The notes under the pieces were generated by a model. The model searched no databases, had not been told where the DNA came from, and saw nothing but the letters and a program-made list of their open reading frames with translations. The position numbers and the translations under genes were made by a program. From assembly GCF_013408525.1 (NCBI RefSeq), contig NZ_JACBZM010000001.1, positions 1,054,001-1,118,000 of the forward strand: a stretch of DNA of 64,000 bases, read 5' to 3'. The stretch comes from Nocardioides aromaticivorans (GTDB lineage Bacteria > Actinomycetota > Actinomycetes > Propionibacteriales > Nocardioidaceae). Shown piece by piece: positions 1 through 8,453 of this stretch; position 1 is the first letter of the stretch, and the number at the start of each line of letters is the position of its first letter.

Positions 1-499
1 AGAGCATGTGCATCCAGCCGTCCTCCCCGACCGCCAGGGCGCGCTGCACCGGCGCCGCGTACGACGCCGCGGACATCACGAACTGCGCGCCGGACGACCT
101 CAGCCTCTCCCGACCCGCGGCCAGGTCGTCGCCGCTGACGAACACCGCCGCGGGGTAGACCACGCACAGCTCGTCCACCGCCTGGCCGGCAGCCGTGAGC
201 TCGCGGATCGCGTGCTGGATGACCGGCCGGGTGCCGGTGTGGTCGTCGGACAGCTCGGCCGGCCGGCGGAAGGGCACGTCGGCGCCCGCGGCCTCGGCGA
301 TCGCGGCGATCTCGTCGTCGTCGGTCGAGACCACCACCCGGTCGAAGATCCCGCTCTCGACCAGGGTGCCCACGACCCGGGTCAGCAGCGGGACGCCGCG
401 GAACGGCTTGACGTTCTTGCGCGGGATCCGCTTGCTGCCACCGCGGGCCGGGACCAGGGCGACCACGCCCGCGTCGGGGCTCGGCTGGGGGTCGGACAC
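1..499 (-). CDS. pseF: pseudaminic acid cytidylyltransferase, partial (3' end outside window)
   Basis: The product would activate pseudaminic acid (a nonulosonic acid sugar) with CTP to give the CMP-sugar used by glycosyltransferases. The 166 visible residues begin at a GTG (499-497) and open with the nucleotide-binding loop VALVPARGGSKRIPRKN, followed by FDRVVVSTDDDEIA and a CVVYPAAVFV segment. This pattern fits PseF better than NeuA or KdsB. The C-terminal third lies beyond the window edge. An HtrA-like gene diverges from it 87 bp away. Other nonulosonate cytidylyltransferases remain possible, because the C-terminal specificity region is missing. Confidence 0.82.
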   Translation of the reverse strand, partial: MSDPQPSPDAGVVALVPARGGSKRIPRKNVKPFRGVPLLTRVVGTLVESGIFDRVVVSTDDDEIAAIAEAAGADVPFRRPAELSDDHTGTRPVIQHAIRELTAAGQAVDELCVVYPAAVFVSGDDLAAGRERLRSSGAQFVMSAASYAAPVQRALAVGEDGWMHML

Positions 500-586
500 G
501 CCCCCGACCCTAGTGGGAGGAGAGTCTGGGTGAATGCTCAACGGCGTCTCAGGGCGCTCACAGGCCCCGTCGCCACAGTAGAGGAC

Positions 587-1810
587 ATGACCCAGGTCCT
601 GCCCCCGTCGCCGTCCTCGCAGCCGCCGACCCCGCCGGCACCGCCGTTCCTCCCGCCGTTCACCGCGCCGCCGACCCCGAACTCCCAGCGGCCCGGTCGA
701 TCGACGTTCGCGGCCCTCGTGCTGTCCGGTGCGCTGCTGGTCGGGGGCGGGGCCGGGGTCGGCGGGGCGGCGATCTACGACGCCGTCAACGGTCCCGACA
801 GCTCCGGTGGAGGCGGCTCCGCTCCGCTGCAGGTCGCCGACAACGGCAATCAGCCGGCAGCCTCCGGCAGCGTCGAGGCCGTCGCCTCGAAGGTGCTGCC
901 CTCCGTCGTCGCCCTCGAGGTCTCGGGGTCCGGCTCGTCGGGGAGCGGCTCGGGCGTCGTGCTGGACGACGACGGGATGATCCTCACCAACGACCACGTC
1001 GTGACCCTCGGCGGCCAGATCTCCGCCCAGCAGGCTGAGGTCACCGCCTCGTTCAGCGACGGCACGAAGGCCAGGGCGACGGTCGTCGGCACCGACCCGC
1101 TGACCGACACCGCGCTGGTCAAGGTCGAGGGGGTCAAGGACCTGACCCCGATCACGATCGGCAAGTCCGGCAACCTCGACGTCGGCGAGCAGGTCGTCGC
1201 GATCGGGTCGCCGTTCGGCCTCGACGCGACCGTCACCAGCGGCATCGTCAGCGCCCTCGACCGCCCGGTCGAGGTGGCGCGCGACCAGGACGGCAACGTG
1301 ACGGCCTACCCGGCCATCCAGACCGACGCCGCCATCAACCCCGGCAACAGCGGCGGTCCGCTCGTCAACATGGACGGCCAGCTCGTCGGCATCAACGCGT
1401 CCATCCGCTCGACGTCCTCCGGCGCCGGTGCCGAGTCGGGCTCGATCGGGCTCGGCTTCGCGATCCCCATCGACGAGGTGCTGCCGATCATCGAGCAGCT
1501 GCGCGCGGGCGACACCCCGACCCACGCCCGGCTCGGGATCCAGGTCTCCGACGTCGCCGGGCGTGCCGGGTCGAGCGACACCACGCTCACCGGTGCTCGG
1601 ATCGAGGAGCTCGAGAAGGGCTCGGCCGCGGCCAAGGCCGGTCTGGAGTCCGGTGACGTGATCACCGCGATCGACGACCACCGCATCGACGACACCGAGG
1701 CGCTCATCGCCACGGTCCGGTCCTACCGCCCCGGCGACACCGTCAAGGTGACCTACCTCCGCAACGGCAAGGAGGACACGACCGAGCTCGAGCTCGGCTC
1801 GGACGGCTGA
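587..1810 (+). CDS. HtrA/DegP-like S1C serine protease with PDZ domain
   Basis: This is a membrane-anchored trypsin-like protease of 407 aa, probably for extracytoplasmic protein quality control. A proline-rich cytoplasmic N-terminus (residues 1-35) is followed by one membrane segment (about 40-65), a Gly/Ser linker, the protease domain with His137 (TNDHVV), Asp174 (TDTALV) and Ser255 (GNSGGP), and a C-terminal PDZ domain (about 310-400) with KAGLESGDVI. The ATG at 587 is chosen because the upstream in-frame sequence is antisense to the divergent cytidylyltransferase gene and looks non-coding. A short hairpin follows the stop. Confidence 0.93.
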   Translation: MTQVLPPSPSSQPPTPPAPPFLPPFTAPPTPNSQRPGRSTFAALVLSGALLVGGGAGVGGAAIYDAVNGPDSSGGGGSAPLQVADNGNQPAASGSVEAVASKVLPSVVALEVSGSGSSGSGSGVVLDDDGMILTNDHVVTLGGQISAQQAEVTASFSDGTKARATVVGTDPLTDTALVKVEGVKDLTPITIGKSGNLDVGEQVVAIGSPFGLDATVTSGIVSALDRPVEVARDQDGNVTAYPAIQTDAAINPGNSGGPLVNMDGQLVGINASIRSTSSGAGAESGSIGLGFAIPIDEVLPIIEQLRAGDTPTHARLGIQVSDVAGRAGSSDTTLTGARIEELEKGSAAAKAGLESGDVITAIDDHRIDDTEALIATVRSYRPGDTVKVTYLRNGKEDTTELELGSDG

Positions 1811-1814
1811 TCCA

Positions 1815-1832
1815 CGGCTCCGTCAGGAGCCG
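1815..1832. terminator. hairpin between convergent genes
   Basis: A perfect 7-bp stem CGGCTCC/GGAGCCG with a 4-nt GTCA loop lies 4 nt after the protease stop and overlaps the stop codon of the convergent DUF5302 gene. It could end transcription from either side, although no U-tract is visible. Confidence 0.5.
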
Positions 1833-2005
1833 CCGCCACCGGCCTTGCGGCGGTGCATCTTCGGGGCACCGCCGACGACCTCGGAGCCGTGCGCCTTCTC
1901 GCGGACCGGCCCGTCCTCGTGGACGCCCTTCTCCTTGCGGTTCTTGCGGTCGAGGGCCTCGCGCATCCTGGCCTTCAGGTCCTCGTTCGCTTCGTTCGCA
2001 GCCAT
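1823..2005 (-). CDS. DUF5302 domain-containing protein
   Basis: A 60-aa, strongly basic and hydrophilic protein. It has an N-terminal charged helix (EDLKARMREALDRKNRKEKG), a KAHG motif near residue 39 and a C-terminal MHRRKAGGG tail. This arrangement matches the small actinobacterial DUF5302 family, whose function is unknown. There is no signal peptide or membrane segment. It is convergent with the HtrA-like gene, and the shared hairpin overlaps its stop. A nucleic-acid-binding role is conceivable from the basic tail but is not shown. Confidence 0.75.
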   Translation of the reverse strand: MAANEANEDLKARMREALDRKNRKEKGVHEDGPVREKAHGSEVVGGAPKMHRRKAGGGGS

Positions 2006-2075
2006 GGGGCGGTCCTTCCGTCGCGGTCGGTGACTCCGTCCACCGTCGCACTCGCCCGGGGCGGAACCAAGTGAT

Positions 2076-3110
2076 TTAGCGGGCGAGCCGCTTCTGCATC
2101 TCCGCCATCCGCGCCGTGGGGACGAAGCCCATGCGCTCGTTGATCGCGATCATCGGGCCGTTCTCCTCGGCGTTCCACGTCACCACGCGCCGCCCGCCCA
2201 CGTCGGCGCCGGCCTGCAGGGACCGGTGGTTGGCGACCTTGACCGCGACGCCGAGACGGTGGCCGCGGTGGTCGTCGCGCACGAGCGTCCCCCACTGGTA
2301 GACGAAGCGGGGATCGTGGTCGGGGACGACGATCTCGGTGTACGCCACGACCTCGCCGGCCGCCGTCAGCGCCACGGTCCGCCAGGACGTGCGGCCCTGG
2401 GCCGCGACCAGCGCCTCGTCGTCGCGGTGGGCGGCCACGTCGACCGTCTCCGCCTCGCGCTGCATGTCACCGGTCGGCGCCTCGGTGCTGAGCGTGCTGG
2501 CGACGGCGAGCCAACCCTCGACCAGCTCGTCCGGCACCGGGCCCGCCCACGACCGCAGCCGGTAGCCCTCGTGGTGGGGCGCGGCCTCGGCCGCCAGGGC
2601 GTCGAGCACGTCGTCGGGCATCGGGAGCGGGGCGCTGCGCTGCACGTTGCCGATGCCGAACGTGTAGCCGTGGGCGACGAGGAACTCCCGGCCCGAGGTG
2701 CCGGCGCCGTCGGCCGGAGCATCGTGGGCGAACTGCGCCTCGGCGTCGACGAGGGTCCGCCCCGCGTCCACGGCGATCGACTCCGCCCGCGCCAGGAGCG
2801 CAGAGCCGATGCGACGGCGGCGCAGGGCGGGGTCGACGTGCACGTCGAGCATCGCGCTGTCGAGGTTGTCGAGCAGGGGCATCGCGAGCCAGGCCGTACC
2901 GACGAGCCGTTCGCCGTCGTACGCCGCGAGGAAGCGCTCGTCGCGCTTGCTCGACGGGTTGCGGACGACCGCCAGGAGCTCCTCGAACGCCCACGCCGTC
3001 GCGCTGTCGCCGACCTCGTGGCGCAACGAGGCCTCGGTCACCGCCGCCCAGGTGCGGATCGCCTCCGGGTCCTCTCCGGTCAGCTCGACGATCCTCGGCC
3101 CGGCGCTCAC
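2076..3110 (-). CDS. GNAT family N-acetyltransferase (two GNAT modules)
   Basis: A 344-aa acetyl-CoA-dependent acyltransferase with an unknown acceptor. The first GNAT module (about 10-165) has the acetyl-CoA loop region DPALRRRRIGSALL. A second module near the C-terminus has DDHRGHRLGVAVKVANHR and ends in NERMGFVPTARMAEM. The length of about 340 aa fits a tandem GNAT arrangement. The GTG at 3110 is chosen because it overlaps the stop of the upstream ABC-F gene as GTGA, which implies translational coupling. The ORF continues 10 codons upstream into that gene, but the coupled start is more plausible. Confidence 0.85.
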   Translation of the reverse strand: MSAGPRIVELTGEDPEAIRTWAAVTEASLRHEVGDSATAWAFEELLAVVRNPSSKRDERFLAAYDGERLVGTAWLAMPLLDNLDSAMLDVHVDPALRRRRIGSALLARAESIAVDAGRTLVDAEAQFAHDAPADGAGTSGREFLVAHGYTFGIGNVQRSAPLPMPDDVLDALAAEAAPHHEGYRLRSWAGPVPDELVEGWLAVASTLSTEAPTGDMQREAETVDVAAHRDDEALVAAQGRTSWRTVALTAAGEVVAYTEIVVPDHDPRFVYQWGTLVRDDHRGHRLGVAVKVANHRSLQAGADVGGRRVVTWNAEENGPMIAINERMGFVPTARMAEMQKRLAR

Positions 3111-4807
3111 CGGACCCGCTCCACGCGACCCTCGTCCCACACCGGCTCGTCGGACTCGTAGACCGAGCCGTCCGACCCGAACACGCAGAAGCGGTCGAAG
3201 CCGCGGGCGAACCAGCGGTCGTGGGTCACCGCGACCACCGTGCCCTCGAACGCCTCGAGGCCCTCCTCCAGCGCCTCGGCCGACTGCACGTCGAGGTTGT
3301 CGGTCGGTTCGTCGAGCAGCAGCAGGGTCGCGCCGGACAGCTCCAGCAACAGGATCTGGAAACGCGCCTGCTGGCCGCCGGACAGCGACTCGAAGCGCTG
3401 CTCGGAGCTCGCCGCGAGCTCGTAGCGGTCCAGCACCCGCGCCGCCTGCTCGCGCCCCATGCCCTTGCGGCCGTTCGGGTCGCCGTCACCGCGGTGCAGG
3501 ATCTCCAGCAACGTGCGGCCGGTCAGCTCCGGGTGCTCGTGGGTCTGCACGAACCAGCCGGGCCGCACCCGCGCGCCGAGCCGAGCTCGGCCGCTGTGCC
3601 GCACCGGCGCGATCTCCACCTCGCCGACCGGGCGGTGCTCGACGTCGGGATCGCTGCCTCCCGCGGCCAGCAGGCGCAGGAAGTGGGACTTGCCGGAGCC
3701 GTTGGAGCCCAGCACGGCCAGCCGGTCGCCGTACCAGACCTCGAGGTCGAAGGGCTTCATCAGCCCGGTGAGCTCGAGGTCCTCGCAGACCACCGAGCGC
3801 TTGCCGGTCCGGGCGCCGGACAGGCGCATCGTCACCTGCTGCTCGCGCGGCTGCTCCGTCGGCGGACCGGCCTCCTCGAACTTGCGGAGCCGGGTCTGCG
3901 CCGCGCGGTACTGCGACGACATGCCGTCGTTGTACTCCGCCTTGATCTTTAGCCGCAGCACCAGCGCCTTGAGCTTCGCGTGCTCCTCGTCCCAGCGGCG
4001 CCGGAGCTCGGCGAAGCGGGCGAAGCGGTCCTTGCGGGCCTCGTGGTACGACGTGAAGCCGCCCGCGTGCGTCCAGGCACTGTTGCCCGCGCCGCCCGCG
4101 CCGAGCTCGACGGTCACCACGTGCGTCGCCGTGTTCGACAGCAGCTCGCGGTCGTGGCTGATGAACAGGATCGTCTTGTCCGAGGCGGCGATCCGCTGCT
4201 CCAGCCAGATCTTCCCGGGCACGTCGAGGAAGTTGTCCGGCTCGTCGAGGAGGAGCACCTCCTCCGGTCCGGCGAGGAGGTACTCCAGCACGACCCGCTT
4301 CTGCTCGCCGCCGCTCAGGGTGGCGAGCCGGCGGTACTTGGCACGGTCGTAGGGCACGGCGAGCGCCTTGACGGTGCAGACGTCCCAGATCACCTCGATG
4401 TCGTAGCCGCCCGCGTCGGCGTACTCGGCGAGCGCGGTGGCGTAGGAGAGCTGGGTCGCCTCGTCGTCGGTGTCCATCAGGGCGAGCTCCCAGCGGTCCA
4501 CCTCGGCCGCGGCGCGTCGTACCCGCTCCGGCGCGAGGGCCAGCAGCAGGTCCGCGACCGTCGGGTCCTCCCCCAGCCCGCGGTCGACCATCTGGCTCAT
4601 CACGCCCAGCCCGCCACTGCGTACGACGGCGCCGGCGTGCGGCGTCAGGTCGCCCGTGATGATCCGGAACAGCGTCGTCTTCCCCGCCCCGTTGGCACCG
4701 ACCAGCGCGACCTTCGCCCCCTCGCCGACCCGGAAGGAGACGTCGTCGAGGAGCACCCGACCGTCGGGAAGCTCGTACCGGACGCCGGCGACCTCTACGT
4801 GACCCAC
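3107..4807 (-). CDS. ABC-F family ATP-binding protein
   Basis: A 566-aa duplicated ABC ATPase without membrane segments, as in the ABC-F ribosome-associated translation or antibiotic-protection factors. The first cassette has Walker A GANGAGKTT at 37-45, signature LSGGEQ at 164-169 and Walker B LLLDEP at 185-190. A charged linker (about 255-340, rich in Arg, Lys and Glu) follows. The second cassette has GSNGSGKS, LSGGQQ and LLLLDEPTDNLD. The GTG at 4807 starts directly before the first conserved strand; 27 further in-frame codons upstream read into low-complexity sequence. It is coupled to the GNAT gene downstream. Which ABC-F subfamily it belongs to cannot be fixed here. Confidence 0.9.
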   Translation of the reverse strand: MGHVEVAGVRYELPDGRVLLDDVSFRVGEGAKVALVGANGAGKTTLFRIITGDLTPHAGAVVRSGGLGVMSQMVDRGLGEDPTVADLLLALAPERVRRAAAEVDRWELALMDTDDEATQLSYATALAEYADAGGYDIEVIWDVCTVKALAVPYDRAKYRRLATLSGGEQKRVVLEYLLAGPEEVLLLDEPDNFLDVPGKIWLEQRIAASDKTILFISHDRELLSNTATHVVTVELGAGGAGNSAWTHAGGFTSYHEARKDRFARFAELRRRWDEEHAKLKALVLRLKIKAEYNDGMSSQYRAAQTRLRKFEEAGPPTEQPREQQVTMRLSGARTGKRSVVCEDLELTGLMKPFDLEVWYGDRLAVLGSNGSGKSHFLRLLAAGGSDPDVEHRPVGEVEIAPVRHSGRARLGARVRPGWFVQTHEHPELTGRTLLEILHRGDGDPNGRKGMGREQAARVLDRYELAASSEQRFESLSGGQQARFQILLLELSGATLLLLDEPTDNLDVQSAEALEEGLEAFEGTVVAVTHDRWFARGFDRFCVFGSDGSVYESDEPVWDEGRVERVR

Positions 4808-4858
4808 AAGCCACGATTGTCCGTGGTGCGGTGGTCGGGCGCGACCGATTTCGTCCGC

Positions 4859-5075
4859 TGGTCGAGGAGGTCGCGCAGCGACCGTCACGAGACCCCTGGC
4901 TCCGATGCACCCACTGCGCCCCGCCCGCCGGTGGTCGAGGAGGTCGAGCAGCGACCGTCACGAGACCCTTGCTCCGGTGCACCTGCTGTACCCCGCCCCC
5001 CGGTGGTCGAGGAGGTCGCGCAGCGACCGTCACGAGACCCCTGGCCCCGGTGCACCTGCTGTGCCCTGCGGTCGG
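4859..5075. repeat. three tandem copies of a 72-73 bp unit with an internal hairpin
   Basis: Copies lie at 4859-4931, 4932-5003 and 5004-5075. Each begins with a nearly identical 37-nt block (4859-4895, 4932-4968, 5004-5040) holding the perfect inverted repeat GGTCGC-GCA-GCGACC in copies 1 and 3; copy 2 has one change there. More divergent segments sharing TGCACC follow each block. A further GCGCAGCGAC fragment near 5095 may be a decayed fourth copy. The array fills the gap between the ABC-F gene and the DUF222/HNH gene. Confidence 0.9.
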
Positions 5076-5272
5076 GTGAGTGGTCGGGTCTTCAAGCGCA
5101 GCGACGAGGAGGCTGGGTGCGGGGCTGGGTTCCGGCGGTCGGGTGCGGCCCGAAAGCCTCGTGTTCACTCGTTGCGCCACTTGTTCTGCACACCCCGGCG
5201 AGGCACTTTCCCCTGTCCACAGTCGGGTTTCCGTCGCCTCGTTGTGTCGGACGTGGATGGGAGAATCCAGTC
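5076..5272. other. intergenic region upstream of the HNH gene
   Basis: Together with the repeat array this completes a 465-bp gene-free stretch. No reading frame with family features was seen. It must contain the promoter of the HNH gene, but I could not pick a convincing -35/-10 pair. A GGGAGA ribosome-binding-like stretch lies about 9 nt before the ATG at 5273. Confidence 0.5.
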
Positions 5273-6571
5273 ATGGATCTCGGAACCAGCGGTACCGCGA
5301 CAGCTGTCTCGACAGCCTCGCTGCTGTCCGAGATCCGTGACGGTGTCGACCTCCGCGACGCCCTCATCGTCCGCGAGTGGAAGGCCATCACGTCGTGGGC
5401 CGACGCCAACATCGTCCACACCGTCGAAGGCGCCGCGACCCTGACCGAGGGCTACCTCGACACCGGTGTCCCGATCGCCGGCCCCGGCGCACCCCTCGTC
5501 AGCGAGTTCCAGCTGATGGAGCTCATCGCCGTCCTCGGCAGGTCACCGGACGGTGGACGTGCCTACGTCGGCAAGATCATCGAGTGCGCGTGGCGGCTTC
5601 CCGACCTCTACGCCGCCGTCCTCGCCGGGAAGGTCGAGCCCTGGCGTGCGCTGCGAGTCGCTGAGCTCACCCACGGCCTCGCCGCCGAAGCAGCAGCGTT
5701 CGTCGACCACCAGCTCTCGATCGCGGTCGGAACCGTGTCCTGGGCACTCATCGAACGCCTCGTCACCGAGGCGATGCTGCGGTTCGACCCCGAACGCGCC
5801 GAGGCCGAGCGGCAGAAGGCGAACGAGCACCGTCACTGCGACGTCCACATGGACGAGGTCGACGCCCACGGCGGCGTCCACCTCGACGCCTACCTCGACG
5901 CCGCTGACGGCCACGACTTCAACCAAGCCGTCGCCCGCGAAGCAGCACTGCGCGGACGGCTCGGCGACACCGACTCCCTCGACGTACGGCGAGCGAAGGC
6001 GGTCGGTGCGATCGCCCGCCGCGACCTCGCGCTCGACCTGTTGATCACCGACGACGACACCGGCGAGGTCATCGCCCAATCACCCGGACGACGAGTCGAG
6101 CTGAACGTCCACATCACCGACACCGCCCTCACCGGCGACAACACGGTCGGGCGGTGCGAGGAGACCAGGTCACCGGTCCAGCTCGAGCAGGTCAAGGAAT
6201 GGCTCCAAGCCCCGACGACCACCGTCATCGTCCGGCCGGTCATCAACCTGGCCGACTGCATCCCGGTCGATTCCTACGAGATCCCCGACCGCCACCAACG
6301 CCGCGTCCGACTGAGGGACCACACCTGCCGGTTCCCGAACTGCACCCAGCAGGCAGTCCGCTGCGACCTCGACCACGCGAAACCCCACGGCCAGGGCGGC
6401 GAGACGTGCCCCTGCAACCTCACCCCCCTCTGCCGACGCCACCACCGCGCCAAGACCCACAGCCAATGGCGCTACCTCGTCATCACGCCCGGCCACTACC
6501 TCTGGACGTCACCACACGGCCACCTGTTCCACGTCGGCCCGGCCGGCACGACGATCCTCGACGGCTACTGA
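5273..6571 (+). CDS. DUF222 and HNH endonuclease domain protein (13E12 repeat family type)
   Basis: A 432-aa protein with an N-terminal helical DUF222 region (about 20-300) and a C-terminal HNH nuclease domain. Visible zinc/metal residues are C364, D367-H368, C379, C381, N382, C387 and H390-H391. Such proteins are multicopy in actinobacteria (13E12 family in mycobacteria) and are suspected selfish or phage-related elements; their cellular role is unknown. The ATG at 5273 has a GGGAGA ribosome-binding-like stretch upstream. The tandem repeat array lies directly 5'. A hairpin follows the stop. Confidence 0.9.
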   Translation: MDLGTSGTATAVSTASLLSEIRDGVDLRDALIVREWKAITSWADANIVHTVEGAATLTEGYLDTGVPIAGPGAPLVSEFQLMELIAVLGRSPDGGRAYVGKIIECAWRLPDLYAAVLAGKVEPWRALRVAELTHGLAAEAAAFVDHQLSIAVGTVSWALIERLVTEAMLRFDPERAEAERQKANEHRHCDVHMDEVDAHGGVHLDAYLDAADGHDFNQAVAREAALRGRLGDTDSLDVRRAKAVGAIARRDLALDLLITDDDTGEVIAQSPGRRVELNVHITDTALTGDNTVGRCEETRSPVQLEQVKEWLQAPTTTVIVRPVINLADCIPVDSYEIPDRHQRRVRLRDHTCRFPNCTQQAVRCDLDHAKPHGQGGETCPCNLTPLCRRHHRAKTHSQWRYLVITPGHYLWTSPHGHLFHVGPAGTTILDGY

Positions 6572-6586
6572 CCACCAAGCCCCACA

Positions 6587-6606
6587 CCCCGCCCGACCCG
6601 GCGGGG
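6587..6606. terminator. hairpin between convergent genes
   Basis: A perfect CCCCGCC/GGCGGGG 7-bp stem with a 6-nt loop lies 15 nt after the HNH stop. It also lies just beyond the end of the convergent membrane-protein gene, so it could serve both strands. Confidence 0.6.
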
Positions 6607-6623
6607 CATGAGGCATGTCCGGC

Positions 6624-7841
6624 TCAGCGGACCAGGCCGAGCAGGGTCTGCGCTGTCTCCTTGTCGGGGTGGACGACGAGCACGGCCCATCGCCCCCGCA
6701 GCACGTAACCGGCCCACAGCCGCCTCGCGCTGGAGCCACCAGGGCGCAGGACCCCTTCATCCATCGCCGGCTCGAAGGAGCTCGCGTCGAGGAACTGGAT
6801 GCCGTCGCTCTGCTGGATGCTCCGACAGGCAGGGCCCGGTGTGTACTGGACCAACCCTCCACAACTCTTCTCCCGCCAGCCGTCGAGGATGCCGAAGGTG
6901 ACGCCGTCGTGTTCGACCTCGACCACCGACACACCCGAGGGCTCGGCGGTCCCGGCGCCCGGAGTCGACTCGCCCGGCAGCAGTCCAACGGAGAAGTCTT
7001 CAGGTGCACAAGACGCGTCACTGCGGGCGCGCCCGTCCACCTCGACCGTCGCCAGCACCAGCTCGGCGACGGCCTGGGTCGGCGCCGAGGCCGTCACCAT
7101 CCGGTCTCCGACCACCTGACGAACCACCACGTGCGAGGCGTCGACCTGCTCGGGCGCCGGCGCCTCCTGCCCCTTCGCCGGTACGGCGCAGACTGAGTAG
7201 CCCCTCCTGTCGGCGTCCTCACCGAGGCCCCACCAGGCCGGGACCTCGTACGACAGCGCGCCCCGGTCGAAGGAGACCCACGTGCTGCCGTCGACGACCG
7301 GTTGGCCGCCGACCCGCGCCGTCGCGAGGATCCGGCGGGCGAGGTCGCGGTCGACGGCACCGACGCTCAGGACGAGGTCTCCCGCGGTCACGTAGCCGCT
7401 TGAACGTCCGTCCTCCCCGTCCGCCAGGACGCCCGGGCCGACCATGCTGTCGTAGAGCGCGCTGCCGAAGAAGGCAGCACCGCGCCACTCAGCGCACGGA
7501 TCCGCCGAAGGCGGCGACCACCGTGGCACCTCCCCCTCGCCACACGTCACCTGCCGCCAGTCCGCGGGCACCTCGGCCCGTACGTCGTCCTGGCTGATCG
7601 TCTGCCACCCCTGCGGAGCGGGGTCGTCGACGGGATCCACGGCCCGGTCGTCGCCGAGCCCGCCGACCAGCACCGCGCCGAACCCGACGACCAGCGCCAC
7701 CGCGGCCCCGCCGACCGCGAGCCGCCGCTGGCGGCGTCCCCGGTGGCGGCGCCGCGCGGCGTCGGCAAGCCCGACCGCACCCGGGGCCTGCTCGGCGACG
7801 CCGGCCAGCACACCGGCGAGCTCCTGCTCGAGGTCACTCAT
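6624..7841 (-). CDS. membrane protein co-expressed with SigE-like sigma factor (possible anti-sigma or sensor)
   Basis: A 405-aa protein with a short cytoplasmic N-terminus (1-30), an Arg-rich stretch (30-40), one membrane segment (about 41-63) and a large extracytoplasmic part with several cysteines. Its ATG overlaps the end of the sigma factor gene by 8 nt, so the two are translationally coupled. This layout is typical of actinobacterial SigE-type sigma factors and a membrane partner, but no zinc-binding anti-sigma motif (HxxxCxxC) is visible. The function is therefore inferred only from context. Confidence 0.6.
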   Translation of the reverse strand: MSDLEQELAGVLAGVAEQAPGAVGLADAARRRHRGRRQRRLAVGGAAVALVVGFGAVLVGGLGDDRAVDPVDDPAPQGWQTISQDDVRAEVPADWRQVTCGEGEVPRWSPPSADPCAEWRGAAFFGSALYDSMVGPGVLADGEDGRSSGYVTAGDLVLSVGAVDRDLARRILATARVGGQPVVDGSTWVSFDRGALSYEVPAWWGLGEDADRRGYSVCAVPAKGQEAPAPEQVDASHVVVRQVVGDRMVTASAPTQAVAELVLATVEVDGRARSDASCAPEDFSVGLLPGESTPGAGTAEPSGVSVVEVEHDGVTFGILDGWREKSCGGLVQYTPGPACRSIQQSDGIQFLDASSFEPAMDEGVLRPGGSSARRLWAGYVLRGRWAVLVVHPDKETAQTLLGLVR

Positions 7842-8373
7842 CGAACCCACCTCCATCGGCGCCGTACCCGGCGCGCAGCACCGCGAGGCCGCGGGAGACC
7901 CGCGAGCGGACGGTGCCCTCGGCGACGCCGGTGAGCGCCGCGATCTCGTCGTACTCGAGCTGTTCGTAGTAGCGCAGCACCACCGCGGTGCGCTGCGCCT
8001 CGGGGAGCGCCCGGCAGGCGGCCCAGAGCCGCTGGCGCTCGTCGTGGGCGGGCCCGTCGCCGGGGCCGGCCACGGTCCCTCCGGGCTGGACCGACGACGA
8101 CGGCGACTCGCGGCGCCGGAACTTGCGCCACCAGGACGTGTGCGCGTTGACGACCATCCGCTTCACGTAGGCATCGACGTCGTCGGCCTGCACGATCCGC
8201 TCCCAGCGCGGGAGGGCGCGCGAGAGCGCGTCCTGCACCACGTCCTCGGCGTCGGCCGCGTTGCCGGTCAGGACGTAGGCGAGCCGCAGCAGCGCGGGCC
8301 CACGGGCCGCCACCCAGCTGTCGAACGCAGGCGGGCCGGTGCGGGCCACCTCGTCCGGGATCAATGCCTTCAC
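7834..8373 (-). CDS. SigE family (ECF-like) RNA polymerase sigma factor
   Basis: A group 4 sigma factor of about 179 aa. It has region 2 (LLRLAYVLTGNAADAEDVVQDALSRAL) and region 4 (ALPEAQRTAVVLRYYEQLEYDEIAALTGVAEGTVRSRVSRGLAVLR) with its helix-turn-helix. Residue W82 in the SWWRKFRRRES segment after region 2 is typical of the SigE family. The GTG at 8373 is preferred because it leaves 80 bp to the divergent gene; a GTG at 8436 would add 21 residues. It is followed by a coupled membrane-protein gene. Confidence 0.88.
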   Translation of the reverse strand: MKALIPDEVARTGPPAFDSWVAARGPALLRLAYVLTGNAADAEDVVQDALSRALPRWERIVQADDVDAYVKRMVVNAHTSWWRKFRRRESPSSSVQPGGTVAGPGDGPAHDERQRLWAACRALPEAQRTAVVLRYYEQLEYDEIAALTGVAEGTVRSRVSRGLAVLRAGYGADGGGFDE

Positions 8374-8453
8374 ACCCTTCCGACGCTGGTTCCGCCGATC
8401 CTGTTGCGACCCTCCCACAGCCCTCGCCCGGGCCACCCTGCGAGGATCGCGCC

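Noticed and set aside
8..586. N-terminal extension of the HtrA-like reading frame back to position 8
   Set aside because: It is antisense to the clearly conserved cytidylyltransferase (PARGGSKRIPRKN) and has a low-complexity Arg/Gly composition; the conserved protein starts at the ATG at 587.
4859..5075. Possible CRISPR array
   Set aside because: Only three units, and the intervening sequences are related to each other rather than unique spacers; no cas genes are present. It is a tandem repeat.
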